Shown piece by piece: positions 11,952-22,446 of a DNA stretch of 64,000 bases (position 1 is the stretch's first letter; each line of letters starts with the position of its first letter). The notes beneath the pieces are model-generated. The model worked only from the letters and a program-made list of their open reading frames with translations. It did no database searches and had not been told where the DNA came from. A program made the translations under genes and the position numbers. This DNA is from Ophiura sarsii (Eukaryota > Echinodermata > Ophiuroidea > Amphilepidida > Ophiuridae): the NCBI GenBank assembly GCA_035610835.1, contig CM069455.1, positions 37,355,278 through 37,419,277 on the forward strand, written 5' to 3'.

Positions 11952-12362
11952 CAGTGGCGTAGCTAGGATTTTTTTCAGGGGGGGAGGGGGGCAAGATTTC
12001 TAAAATTTTCGTAAGAGGTTACCCCAATTTTTTCCCCAGTCACTCACCTCCTGACGTAAGTGTGGGGGGGGGGGGGGGGGGGGGGAGGGGGGAAGTCAAC
12101 AAATTTCGCACGGTCAAAAGATTTGGCACGAAAAAATTTCGCAGTCCAAAATTGCACAACAGTCAACAAATAATGGCAAATCCTCAGTGTTTTAAGCAGT
12201 TTTTCCAAAGAAAATGTAATTTACTTTTTCAAAACAAGGCGGAAATGGTCATTTTAAAATGGTTCAAACGCATATAAGCCCTTTATCCGAAGAGTGGGGC
12301 GGGGGCACAAACAATTTTGACTTCCCCCCTCCCCCCCCCCCCCCCCTTGAGCTACGCCACTG
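11952..12362. mobile_element. hAT-like MITE, CAGTGGCGTAGCT family
   Basis: 411 bp, TIR CAGTGGCGTAGCT / AGCTACGCCACTG, flanked by the 8-bp direct repeat CCTGCGGG (11944-11951 and 12363-12370). An 8-bp duplication and CAG-type ends are typical of hAT transposons. The duplicate segment at 31115-31140 has the sequence without the insert. The interior contains poly(G) and poly(C) tracts and TTTCGCA-type words. Confidence 0.92.
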
Positions 12363-12867
12363 CCTGCGGGTCTCTATATCTCCATGCTCCGCTTTGGGTG
12401 GTTACGCGCGGCGGTCCTCTGCACTTCGGAATGTCTAATTTCTAATCATTTCAGGATTAAAAATTCAATATTTCCAACACTAAAAGAAACAGACAGAGTG
12501 AGTTTTTCAAAGTCTCTTGGCTGCACTACCTGCTTTCTAACAGTGTCTCTCCTGTGAGCAACCAATCAAAAAATGCTGTTATACCTCTTAATCAACCATA
12601 CACTCTAAATGTGAAAGAGTGAAAAATCACTCTTATTTCGAGTGAATATGATTTAACTCTAATCGAGTGGGTTTTAGCTCTGAAGAGCGCAAAAACGTTC
12701 CAGCTATTCACTCTCACATCAGAGTGATGTCCGCTCGCTACAGAGTGGCACGAAAACACCGCTTATAGCGTGAACACTATGGCTCGCGTGCGGAGTGGCT
12801 AATAACCCATTATCGCTCTTTTAGAGTGAACTATTAGCCAATCAGGAACCCTGGAAATCGCACAAAG

Positions 12868-12946
12868 ATGGCGGGCAATCGTGTCCGCGTGTGTGGAGCG
12901 CTAAAACAAAGAGGGTTAGTTGAAGAAATAGACGAAATATTTAACG
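12868..12946 (+). other. Possible first coding exon inside a transposon
   Basis: An ATG in a good start context (CAAAGATGG) opens 26 codons beginning MAGNRVRVCGALKQ, then reaches a consensus donor G|GTGAGT at 12947. The downstream acceptor and the rest of the protein are not found. It could be a captured host exon, the first exon of a degraded transposon gene, or chance. Confidence 0.35.
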
Positions 12947-13136
12947 GTGAGTACATTGTATGTGTAGGTCATATCTAATAGCACGTACAGACATAATCTA
13001 GAGAGCCGCAAGGACGACATGGATGCACTATAGCAATGATGAAGACACACGGTCATGTAAATAGGCCGAACACATGAGCTGCCATGTCGTCTGCCAATAC
13101 AAGCTTAGCTCTTTTTCACTCGAAGGCGTACGCTGT

Positions 13137-13568
13137 CAGGGCCGTCAGCAACTTTTGCCCAAGGGGGGTGCGTTTTCACGATTTTTTACCGGAAAGGGGG
13201 GTGCGTTTTCACGATTTTTTACCGGAAAGGGGGGTGCGTTTTCACGATTTTCTACCGGAAGTAGTAGTATGACGTCAGAGTGTTAGTGCTGCAGCACGCT
13301 GATGATGCGAGCGCCTCTGGCGCGAAGCCAATAACGGGTGGGGTCCAGGGGCCCGCCTTAGGGCCCCTGGTGGGGGTCCAGGGGGCGAAGCCCCGAAAGC
13401 TCTGAGCATTACAGCGAATTTAGGACACGATTTTCATGTATCTTGCCATCGTTTACCCCATTTTCCATTCATAAAACAACATGTTACCCTAAAAAAAAAA
13501 ATTAAAAAAAGAGATTTTCAAGGGGGGTGCGTCCGCACCCAACGCACCCCCCCCTTCTGACGGCCCTG
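13137..13568. mobile_element. Nested hAT-like element, CAGGGCCGTCAG family
   Basis: 432 bp with TIR CAGGGCCGTCAG / CTGACGGCCCTG, flanked by a 5-bp direct repeat GCTGT (13132-13136, 13569-13573). It contains three 33-bp direct repeats with GGGGGGTGCGTTTTCACGA (about 13160-13260). It lies inside the 12601-13896 element, so it is younger than that insertion. Confidence 0.85.
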
Positions 13569-14250
13569 GCTGTCGTCTTTTTGGTATGTATGCTATGAAT
13601 TATGACCTACGCATAAACTGTACTCACCGCTAAATTTAAACTATTTCTTCACTAAATCCACTTTGTTTTAGGCTATAAACATGATAAATGTATAAGAGTG
13701 AAAGACAGCTCCAAAGGAGTGATTTTTTGGAGATGGAATGACCACTCGTTTAGAGTGAAGTTCACTCTCCCAAAAGAGCTAGCATATTCACTCTTTTGGA
13801 AGAGTGAACTTCACTCAAAACGATTGGACACTCAGTTGGCTCTTTGTGAAATCTCACTCTTTTTGAGTGGATTTTTACTCTTTTACAATTAGAGTGTACC
13901 ACCTCTGTCTGATTGGCTAAATGCATGTTATGACACTCGTTATGACCAATCACATTGTACTTAGACGCCGATATATAGGCAGGTAGTGCGGGGTTAAGAA
14001 AATCAAATTATAACAGAGCAAAACCTCAATTTACTTAGCAATGAGTGTGTGAATTGTATCTGCTTAAAGTTGTGGACGGTGTATTATTAGTGTTAAGAGT
14101 GATTAAATTCGAACGTCGGGAAAAATCTTTAACGGTCTTTTAGTTTTAATCCAAACCTCCAAAGTTCACTAAAATTTCTTCGATTCGAAAGCTTAACCTT
14201 GACTTGTTATAAATCGCTTTCAATTCATCCGAAACAATTTCCCTTTTTTA

Positions 14251-14301
14251 TCAGAAAAGGTCGATGTCATTGAAATTGCACTCGTCGTTGGATCTGACCA
14301 G
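14251..14301 (+). other. Conserved micro-ORF block SEKVDVIEIAL, copy A
   Basis: After a pyrimidine-rich TTTTTTATCAG, the frame reads SEKVDVIEIAL...VVGSDQ. Two other copies (31912-31958, 47683-47745) keep the same frame and differ by a two-codon indel. The frame stays open to TAA at 14389-14391. Function unknown; see findings. Confidence 0.4.
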
Positions 14302-14414
14302 GAAGGCTGGAAAAGTGAATGGGTGAATGAATTATCTGTTACATTTGAACTCTGCTCTTATCTTGCACACCTAAATTCGTTATTATTATAAATGTATCTC
14401 AACCGGGATCTTAA

Positions 14415-14758
14415 AGGTAGATGTTCTGATTGCTGGCCCGATTTTCAGTTTGATGTTTTCTATTTTACATGAAAGGACATCCTTATAATTGTCGCATTCC
14501 AAAGTTTCAGTTGCATAAACTGCAATGGTTCTTATTTTAGAAGCACACGGTCACACGAAATTTGCCCATGGAGTAAGTCACAAACTGGTTGGTGATAAAC
14601 CAAATTTGGGAGTAATTCACCACATTTTAGCCTATAATTTTTGAATGGAACTTTTCTGGCCCCTAAGATTTAAGAGACATAATGAGAAAAATATGGGGAT
14701 TCTTCTGATATGAAAACAGAAATCATAGCTCCAAAAAAAGTGATCAGAACATACACCT
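14415..14758. mobile_element. Kolobok/T2-like MITE shared by both duplicate segments
   Basis: 344 bp, left flank TTAA (14411-14414), left end AGGTAGATGTTCTGATT, right end GATCAGAACATACACCT followed by TCAA (a mutated TTAA). The same element with the same TCAA change is present at 32063-32390, so it inserted before the segmental duplication. Confidence 0.75.
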
Positions 14759-14799
14759 TCAACCCTTTGTATAAATAATTGTGTGTTTACCGAAATAAA

Positions 14800-15035
14800 T
14801 GAAACAAGCAAAGCATTTCTGACAATACTCGTTATACTAATTTGTCCTCTTCTGTATGAATATGTAGTGTTCTTTCAGACTGCCAATAGCAAATCATTTC
14901 TTACAATATACATACGGAAACGATATATTTCCTTTGGTGTTTGCATGTAGGCCTTTGTGTTCTCTTGGGTACATATTTGCCATTAGCAAACCTTTTCTGA
15001 CAATACTCATACTGAGATTGCGGGAAAAGTGTATT
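14800..15035 (-). pseudogene. C2H2 zinc-finger relics
   Basis: Isolated minus-strand finger cores: EYCQKCFA near 14805-14835, a degraded one near 14890-14915, and EYCQKRFAN near 14985-15015. They lie between repeats and have no histidine halves in frame. Probably remnants of further finger repeats of the neighbouring gene family. A matching relic is at 32440-32475. Confidence 0.5.
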
Positions 15036-15039
15036 TTAG

Positions 15040-15185
15040 GTTCCAGATACTGAACAATACTAGAACATTTCATTGTGCCAGTTCGTCCGATAGTGGAACA
15101 CTGACTTTGTACCAGTATCGAACGATAAGTAGTGTTCCAGTATACAATTGGACGATACTCATGATACTAGTCAGACTAGTGCAGT
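15040..15185. repeat. CCAGTATCG / CGATACTGG inverted-motif cluster, partial
   Basis: Several degenerate inverted copies of the word CCAGTATCG. A longer version of the same cluster occupies 32490-32755 in the duplicate segment. Confidence 0.6.
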
Positions 15186-15689
15186 CCAGAATCTGGTTGT
15201 AAATTACACTTTTCCATCTTCCCTACAGTGGCTTTCCCGTTGTATAAATCCTGATTACTCTGGATTACTACCACTATAGTTTAATCAGTTCAGTTGGCGA
15301 GAATTATGAGGCTTGTATGTGTCCATTCCAACAAAAAAATCATTGATCACATCATTTTAAATACAAAAGGTCACTTTTACAAGGATTTTAATATTTCATA
15401 TTTAAAACAAACAAACAAACAAAACTTATCGCATTCTGCATTAGGTTTTGAAAAAATGAAGAGCTTTGAGACGAAAGATTTTTTTAATATAGCCTAAATG
15501 AGTGCATTTGCGCTGCGCATCATATTTAGCAGCTTTCAGCGAGTGGTGGCCGGGCAAGTAGGTATTCTGCGGATAAATATTAGCCACATAACTTTTGCCG
15601 ACTTGGTACTGATTAAACTAAAGCAACAAATGTATGCCACTATTCCTCCTCATTACCATAAAGTTAAGGTGTCATATTTCCCTTTGAAT

Positions 15690-15752
15690 GAATGAATCCG
15701 TATAAGGTAACTGCTCCTAGCAAAGGATTTCTGACAATACTCACAACGAAAT
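15690..15752 (-). pseudogene. Detached last zinc finger of the copy A gene
   Basis: The minus strand reads FRCEYCQKSFARS, matching the final finger of the intact ORF at 33089-34231 (FRCAYCQKCFAKS). The rest of the copy A finger array resumes only at 18640, so about 2.9 kb of inserted DNA has split this gene. Confidence 0.65.
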
Positions 15753-16032
15753 GGTTAGAGAATAATGACTGCGTAACAACTGTTTTCGTTAATTTGTTTT
15801 GAAATCAGAGGTTTTTGTTCTGTTCTGAGGAATTGTCCCGAATGGACGTACATAGTATACTCGTATACCTTGTATAATTTCACTGTCACACAATCGAACA
15901 ACACCCCCTGATACTTCCCATCCGAGAACCGACCAAATACAAGGTATACTGCCACTGTCATTGGCACACTAGGGATTACTAGGGACGATGCTTTTTATGC
16001 GTCACGATAGTCATGATAGTATCACACCCCTA

Positions 16033-17002
16033 TGGCAGGCCCAATGTCCAGTAACTCGAGAAAAACTTGGTTTATCAATTGAAAAACCAAGTTTTTCGGA
16101 CAGCTAGGCGAAAAACTTGGTTTTTCAAATGAAAAACCAAGTTTATCGATTCGAAAAACCAAGATTTTCAGTTGGCTGGAGAAAATCTTGGTTTTTCGAT
16201 CGAAAAACCAAGTTTATCAAAGTGTAATGTCCAATCATTTGAAAAACTTGGTTTATCAATTGAAAAACCAAGTTTCTCGACGCGGAACGTAAAATAATTA
16301 GAAAAACTTGGTTTATCAACTGAAAAACCAAGTTTTCGACGCCTAGGTGAAAATCTTGGTTTTTCAAATCGATAATCTTGGTTTTTCAAATGATAAACCA
16401 AGTTTTTCGAATTATTAGACATTAGGCGTCGAAAAACTTGGTTTTTCAATTGATAAACCAAGTTTTTCAAATTATTTTACAATCCGCGTTGAAAAACCAA
16501 GTTTTTCGATCGAAAAACCCAAGTTTTTCAAAATGATAAACCAAGTTTTTCGAATTAATTGATAAACCAAGTTTTTCGAATTATTTTACATTCCGCGTTG
16601 AAAAACCAAGTTTTTCGAATTAATGGACATTAGGCGTTGAAAAACTTGGTTTCTCGATTGAAAAACCAAGTTTATCTAAGTGTAATCCAACAATTCGAAA
16701 AACTTGGTTTTTCGATCGAAAAACTTGGTTTATCGATTGAAAATCCAAGTTTTTCAAATGAAAAACCAAGTTTTTCTCGAAAAACCAAGTTTATCAATTG
16801 AAAAACCAAGTGTTTCGACAGCTAGGCGAAAAACTTGGTTTTTCAAATCGATAATCTTGGTTTTTTATTTGAAAAACCAAGTTTTTCACCTAGCTGTCGA
16901 AAAACTTGGTTTTTCATTTGAAAAACTTGGATTTTCAATCGATAAACCAAGTTTTTCGGAGAAAAACTTGGTTTTTCGAGTTACTGGACATTGGGCCTGC
17001 CA
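16033..17002. mobile_element. Hairpin-array DNA element (CTTGG/CCAAG core)
   Basis: 970 bp with TIR TGGCAGGCCCAATGTCCAGT, flanked by TA (16031-16032, 17003-17004). The interior is almost wholly built from a 16-17 nt arm AAAAACTTGGTTTTTC or its complement. I count about 16 CTTGG-oriented and 20 CCAAG-oriented copies, mostly as head-to-head pairs separated by 4-8 nt (CAATTG, GATCGA, AAATCGAT). Short spacers such as GACAGCTAGGCG and GACATTAGGCG recur between pairs. No ORF of recognisable function: long frames here simply translate the repeat. Confidence 0.88.
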
Positions 17003-17454
17003 TATACGTATCGTTGAAAAATAATTTACACTGTTTTAACGAAATGCACTGTGGGATTGTGTTACCAGCCTAAAATCAAAGAGGTCGCAAACCCGGTCGC
17101 AAACTTGCTTTTAATTGAGCCTAGCTATAACCAAGTCCATGCTATAACAAGCTAAAGTGACCTCTCTGAATGTATAAACAAAGCTAAAGTGTGCAAAGGA
17201 GAAATTGTTGGGCACACTGTACTGGTAAAATGGTTTTACAACAAGTTTTGCTATCATTAATCAAACTGAACTCAAGTTAAATCACTTATTTATCGAGCAA
17301 TTAAATATAATTGTTTACGCATTTATTGTTTAGATACAAAGTTAAATAAATCAAGGATACATTTATGATAGATTTATAATTGATAAAATTGACATATTAA
17401 CAATGATGTTACATTAATCTACCATCAAGTTTAAAAAATAGAAAAATAAAAGGA

Positions 17455-17545
17455 TAACAAGGAATATTCGAAAATCGAACCCGGGATTTCCGATTGCCAA
17501 CGACATGGCCAACCTATGCACGCCACAGAGATCCACGACTATTAT
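17455..17545 (-). repeat. tRNA-like SINE head (degenerate)
   Basis: Minus strand contains an A-box-like TGGCGTGCATAGG and a B-box-like GGGTTCGATT with tRNA-type spacing. Acceptor pairing is not recognisable, so I read it as a tRNA-derived SINE or tRNA pseudogene, not a functional tRNA. Confidence 0.45.
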
Positions 17546-17825
17546 TGTGATCGTTTTATTATTTAACCATATCGATTTATTTATGACGAACGGATTTTTA
17601 TTGTGCCAGTTTTGCCAAATGTGTGTGTTTCTCTCGCACAAAATGTGTTTGTAATGTGATTATACTCCTTATTTTTAAAAGAACGGTACATTTTTTTGAC
17701 ATTTTCGAGAGAAAAAAATGGCGTAATTTACACGGTAAACGCCAGCAGTGATGTCCGCGTGGGCAATGCCTTAGTGTGGGAAGCATACACATGATGCCGG
17801 CAGGCTAAGCAAATCCAGCATATAA

Positions 17826-17910
17826 AACAAAAGTGCTCCCAATGGGGCTCGAACCCACAACCTTTCGCTCCCAAGACGACGTTATATCCACTACTAACCG
17901 TGAAGAAAAT
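17826..17910 (-). repeat. tRNA-derived SINE head
   Basis: Minus strand: GGTTAGTAGTGGATATAACG followed by TCTTGGGAGCGAAAGGTTGT and the B box GGGTTCGAGCCCC. This is the usual layout of tRNA-derived SINEs in invertebrates. The arms do not fold into a complete cloverleaf. Confidence 0.6.
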
Positions 17911-18239
17911 CTTTGCAAATAATTTATTTATATCATGGGTCATGGGTTAATGCACTGTGTTAAATTCTCGTTCCCACGCTTTCCGGCCGCCACTCTGTTC
18001 AAAGGCACAAAAAAGTTGATTTGTTTTATGCTTTTTTTGCAATTCTGAGGTGTGCAGTTCGATTTTCTATCTCGAATTCTTTAGAAAACCATCCATTTTA
18101 GAACATCTGAAATTTAAAATGAACTGCACACCTGGGAAAGTATGATGACAAGGGCATATTTTTTGCACATAAATCCAATACAAGAGTTCTGAAAATCGAC
18201 AAAAATATGACGTCATAACCATTGCTTCGGGACAAAATG

Positions 18240-18275
18240 GCGCGGTACCCCCACCCCCCCCCCCCCCCCCCCCCT
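18240..18275. repeat. Poly(C) tract
   Basis: A run of about 23 C ending in TAAGATC, inside DNA inserted into the copy A zinc-finger gene. Confidence 0.9.
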
Positions 18276-18639
18276 AAGATCAGAGGATGGGGAGCGGTCC
18301 ATGGGGAGTGAGCCCTCTATCGATACATGTTTATAGAGTGACAAAGAAAAGGAAAAAGGTATATATAGTAGACTAGAATGGACGTAGCCCATGAGGGACA
18401 ATTCCGAATGACCATAACAACAACCGAGGATTTCAAAACAAAATCACGCAAACAATTTAGGGGCGTGAGGCTTCAATTTGATTGATTGGTTAATGAGCAA
18501 ACAATCGAACACTTTGGCGCAGTACTTTCGGGCAATTATTAGTAACCTTCGCTCGGCGTGCACGTTAATATCATCTAACGATAATAATTTGATTGGAAGG
18601 CACTTAGACGCAGCTATCTCGATTATTCATGAAGTAATG

Positions 18640-19345
18640 AATTTCTCTTCAGTGTGCTTACGACGAGTGTGTCGAGTCAATGTGCTATTCTCAGCAAAAG
18701 ATTTCTGACAAAATTCACACTGATATGTTTTTTCTTTGGAGTGGGTCCTCACGTGTCGTCTCAGATTACTATTCTTTGTAAAGCACTTCAGACAGTAGTC
18801 ACACTGGTATGGAATGAGGGATGGCGTTACTCGTGTGTCATCAGTCCGACTACTCGGATGAACAATTCGACTATGCCTCGTTAGACGATCGATCCTTCAG
18901 TGCAAAGGTTTTCTCACAATATTCACACTGATATGGTTTGGATTTTGTGTGTGCCCGAATGTGCGCTGCCAGAAAACACTCTGCTGCAAAGCACTTCTGA
19001 CATACAGTCGCACTGGTATGGTCTATCAGAGGTGTGTGTCCCCAACGTGTGTCGAGTGAGGTCGCACTGTCGTGCAAAGCGCTTCTGACAATAGTCGCAC
19101 TGGTACTGGTCTCTCAGAAGTGTGTGTCCCCAACGTGTGTCGCGTGAGGTCGCCCTTTCGTGCAAAGTTTCTCTGACATGAATCACACTGATATGGTCGC
19201 TCTTTAATGTGTGTTAGTAAGTGGGATTTCAGATTATTCTTCCGTGCAAAGCACTTCTGACAATAGTCGCACTGGTATGGTCTATAAGGTGTGTGTCTCG
19301 AACGTGTGTCGCGTGTTGCATTTTGTAGTTTTGGATGTATTTTAA
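18640..19345 (-). pseudogene. Broken C2H2 zinc-finger gene (copy A)
   Basis: Minus-strand reading gives recognisable fingers CDYCQKCFARKNNLKSHLLTH and CDSCQRNFARKGDLTRH, then a frameshift after TSERP. CDYCQKRFARQCDLTRH follows in another frame, a second break occurs after PYQCD, then QKCFAAECFLAAHIRAH and CEYCEKTFAL, and finally the fingers nearest 18650-18830. It lacks the N-terminal part seen in the two intact paralogues, and its last finger is displaced to 15690-15752. The inter-finger spacer reads TDDTRVTPSLIPY, like the 22447-23526 paralogue. Best read as a dead duplicate. Confidence 0.85.
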
Positions 19346-19412
19346 TTGTAAATGTTCTGGTAACAATTCTCAACTTTTTCTGATAAATGAGGGCGCTACA
19401 CCAATTGTCCAA

Positions 19413-20038
19413 CTTTGCAGACGACGGTGGCTACGAACGGCCGTTAATTTTGAATTTCCGTTGGTTTCAATGTAACAATGGATTTTGATTATATGACCCC
19501 ATAAAATTCATCATAGGTTAGAAGAAAATTTTTCCAATCCAAAACCGTTGGGGATGGCTAATCATCCCAATTGTAAATGCTATTTTTTGAATTTAAACCG
19601 TTGTTAAGCGGTCGTCCCATTCACTTGATCAGGTAACCTCGTTCGCATATTTTAACCTGAATACTCGTGAATACGCCTATGTCCAGCGTCGTCTGCAACT
19701 TTGGGGGCCAATTTCTCAGACCTTTCGGGGATATCATATTATAATTGTTTTGATTTAATGATCAAAGATATCATGAAATGTAAGGAAAATGTCAAATTGA
19801 AAAATCCAGTCGCTTTATAAGCGAGAAAATGGGCATTTTGTAACACTCATTTAGCATGTAAACGTATAGGGGCGATTCAATGAAAATGTGACGGAGCAAA
19901 AAAACTAAAAATTGCTCCAAAAGATTTAATTTTACATTCATGTTGTGCAATGCCTATGCAAGCGTTCAGGAAAAAAATATTGCAACCATTGACCGTTTGT
20001 TAACTATGATTTTTTAAAACTTTTTATACTTCCAAAAC
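19413..20038. other. No gene recognised
   Basis: Unremarkable AT-rich DNA. There is a weak inverted pair CTTTGCAGACGACG (about 19411) and CGTCGTCTGCAACTTTG (about 19688), which may mark a small element. Confidence 0.5.
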
Positions 20039-20762
20039 GGTAACACGTGTTACCGATAGCAACACTTTTTTGAAAATATTTCCTAATTGATTTGATTTTA
20101 ATTGATGCCACTTATAATTTTAATCCTACTAGTTAGGCCCTATTTAAAAATAGTAAACAATTTGATGAATTCATAACCACCACTCAAAATGTCGTAACGC
20201 GTGTTACCGAACTCATATTCAGTAAAACGTGCTAAAACCTTAATTTTTTTAGAGTTAGTTATCACTATTTATGGTTTATATGCTAGTTCCATTGTCAAAG
20301 TCAAACTTAATTTTAATTTAGAAATTAAATAAATAATATAAAGAGCTAAATTATGGATGGACAAAATGTAACGCGTGTTACCGTAACACGTGTTACCGAC
20401 TATTTTGCAATTTACAAAAAGTGAGAACTTAAATTCTTGTTATTATTCTCTAGTATTATAAACCTTGGGTAGGTACTTGCTCACAGTAGTGACCAATTGA
20501 TTGCAGATAGGTTAGTTTAAATACACAAGCAAAACAAAGTTGGGATTTTTTTTAGTGCGTCTTTTTTCGTAACGCGTGTTACCGATATTCAGAGCGGTCT
20601 TACATTAACATGAGCTGATATTTCATATTGGTGTTAGCATGAGGATTTAGCCTTAAGTCTTGGGTATTACAATACAAAAGATGTAAACTTCATTCAGACT
20701 ACTTTTACAGTTATAGAGGGGAGAATAAAGAATGGCGCCCTAAAATGTAACGTGTGTTACCG
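20039..20762. repeat. Spaced palindrome cluster GTAACRCGTGTTAC
   Basis: Six copies at 20039-20054, 20194-20210, 20368-20383, 20383-20399, 20569-20585 and 20747-20762. The first is the perfect palindrome GGTAACACGTGTTACC, containing the E-box CACGTG. Apart from one adjacent pair, spacing is about 155-186 bp. The intervening sequence is not repeated, so this is not a simple tandem array. Confidence 0.9.
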
Positions 20763-22446
20763 TGGAATCGGCCATAGGCGAACCATTTGGTGGTGTGAAT
20801 TCTGAAGATACTGGTCTTTGCTGGAGTGTTATGATTGATATCGCCTGCTTAATATCGGCTGTTTTGATGATATTTTGAATGAGTCTTCTACCACAAAAGT
20901 CCAATTTGCTTGAAATTCACTGCGATCGGGTTCAATTTGACATTTCCACTACTAAACAATGGTAAGATAGGGCAAAATATTCGATTTCATAAGCAAATTA
21001 TACAGGCAAATTACTCAACGAAAAAATAGCTCACCGAATTCAACAGTCTTGTCATCATCGGCAACAGTGTAAAAAAAGTGAAATCTTTGATAAGCTTACT
21101 ACATCATGCCATTCACCTACTACATGTATGTTACAATCATATTAGAAGCTCAAATTATAATAAATAGCTGCCTTGAAGTATACTCGCCTTGCAAACAAGG
21201 TCAATCTGAGTGTTGGTGGAAAGCGAAATTAAGATTAAGGTGGTGTCTTTTTTATGTTGAAATCAGTCTTAAACAGATTAGTCTAGATCCCTAGGCTATG
21301 CCAGAGACCGGAGATCAAGTCTATCATGAAGCAGCTATTTAATGACTCAGGTTAGGCATACAATATCGGCTAGTTGAATTGATAAAGCTTCAAAATTCAA
21401 CAGTGTGGGAAGGATACGATTTTGAAGCTTACTTTGAATTCTAGCCTAATGACGTGTGCAAATTGGGGACATATTTTCAATTGCTACATCTAATAGATTC
21501 ATTTGCCAGTCATAAATTATCCCCGATCAAATCATCATGCCCCCCACCCCCATGTATAAAAAAATATTTTAAAAGTTTTAAAATTAAGGGGTCTAGAGGG
21601 TTTCAGTATCCATCAAAAAATGTTTACAAAATACATTGATTAGATCAATTCACATGATCAGGTTTTATGTGATTCAGCATAATTTGCATGTAGGACAGGC
21701 CAAAATATCCAACCTAATCATATTTCATGGTATTTCACACTAAACTAACACAGTGCTCCACTTTGCTGTAAAAATTACAAAATCAAGTGAAAAGATGTAA
21801 ATTAACATTATAATGACTAAAATGGACACTGTTACTTCTTCTTTCCACATTCAATCCTAAAATATTAATTGGTGTGACCCATAAAAGCCCAGGTTATATT
21901 TTGACAATTTGCTGTCTTCAGTAGATAGTACATGTTTAAGGGGGTAGGCCAAGATTTGCTCTGATTTGAAATGGTAAAAAAATCATGGTGTAGCTCATTG
22001 TTTTTGCAAAAGAATAGTTTTTATATCATTATGAGGATTGAAATTGAAAGTAAAAACAATAAAATTAAAACAATTGTCCGTTTGAACCATTTCATTACTT
22101 CCTTCCAAAAGGAAGAAGCCAAATCACACATTCAACCACATTAAATGTTTGACAGTTTCCTTCTCACCCTTACCTTACCAATTTTAAATAGAAACACATT
22201 AGTTTGTAGAATTCTATGAATACTGTACTGAAAATAATGAGAATGTGCATCAATAATGCCCTAATATATAAGGTAATGAGTAAACTTCATTCCAATTGAT
22301 TTGATTAGCAGTATCAAACTCTGCTACCCACAGATCTAGTTTTATTTACCCTGCAATTTTCTTTAAATACATGCATGAGTTTACTTTATACTCTATTTGG
22401 CTTCCTCCAAAGTCCGAACAGTGACGTAACTTAACAGACGCAGCTT
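20763..22446. other. No gene recognised
   Basis: AT-rich DNA without a domain-bearing ORF, RNA gene or clear element ends. It lies downstream (3') of the minus-strand zinc-finger ORF and probably includes its 3' UTR. Confidence 0.55.

Larger units (their letters stand above)
12601..13896. mobile_element. TA-flanked DNA element rich in AGAGTG/CACTCT words
   Basis: 1296 bp. Ends CACTCTAAATGTGAAAGAG and its inverted copy, flanked by TA (12599-12600, 13897-13898). The duplicated segment at 31542-31543 has a single TA with no insert, so both ends are exact. CACTCT/AGAGTG words recur at both subterminal regions. It contains a nested hAT-like element (13137-13568) and a possible captured exon (12868-12946). 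No transposase is visible. Confidence 0.93.
11170..15752. repeat. Segmental duplication, copy A
   Basis: Collinear with 30220-33190. Shared landmarks include GATGGTCCAAGGACCC, AATCAGTTC plus GGCGAGAAATATT, TTCGCCAATTTGTAACTG, CCAATCA...CTGTTATACCTC, and the last zinc finger of the minus-strand gene. Copy A carries two insertions missing from copy B (11952-12362 and 12601-13896). Confidence 0.85.

Noticed and set aside
16033..17002. CRISPR-like array
   Set aside because: Regular short repeats suggest it at first, but the copies alternate in orientation, spacers are very short and themselves repeated, TIRs and TA flanks bound the region, and the DNA is eukaryotic.
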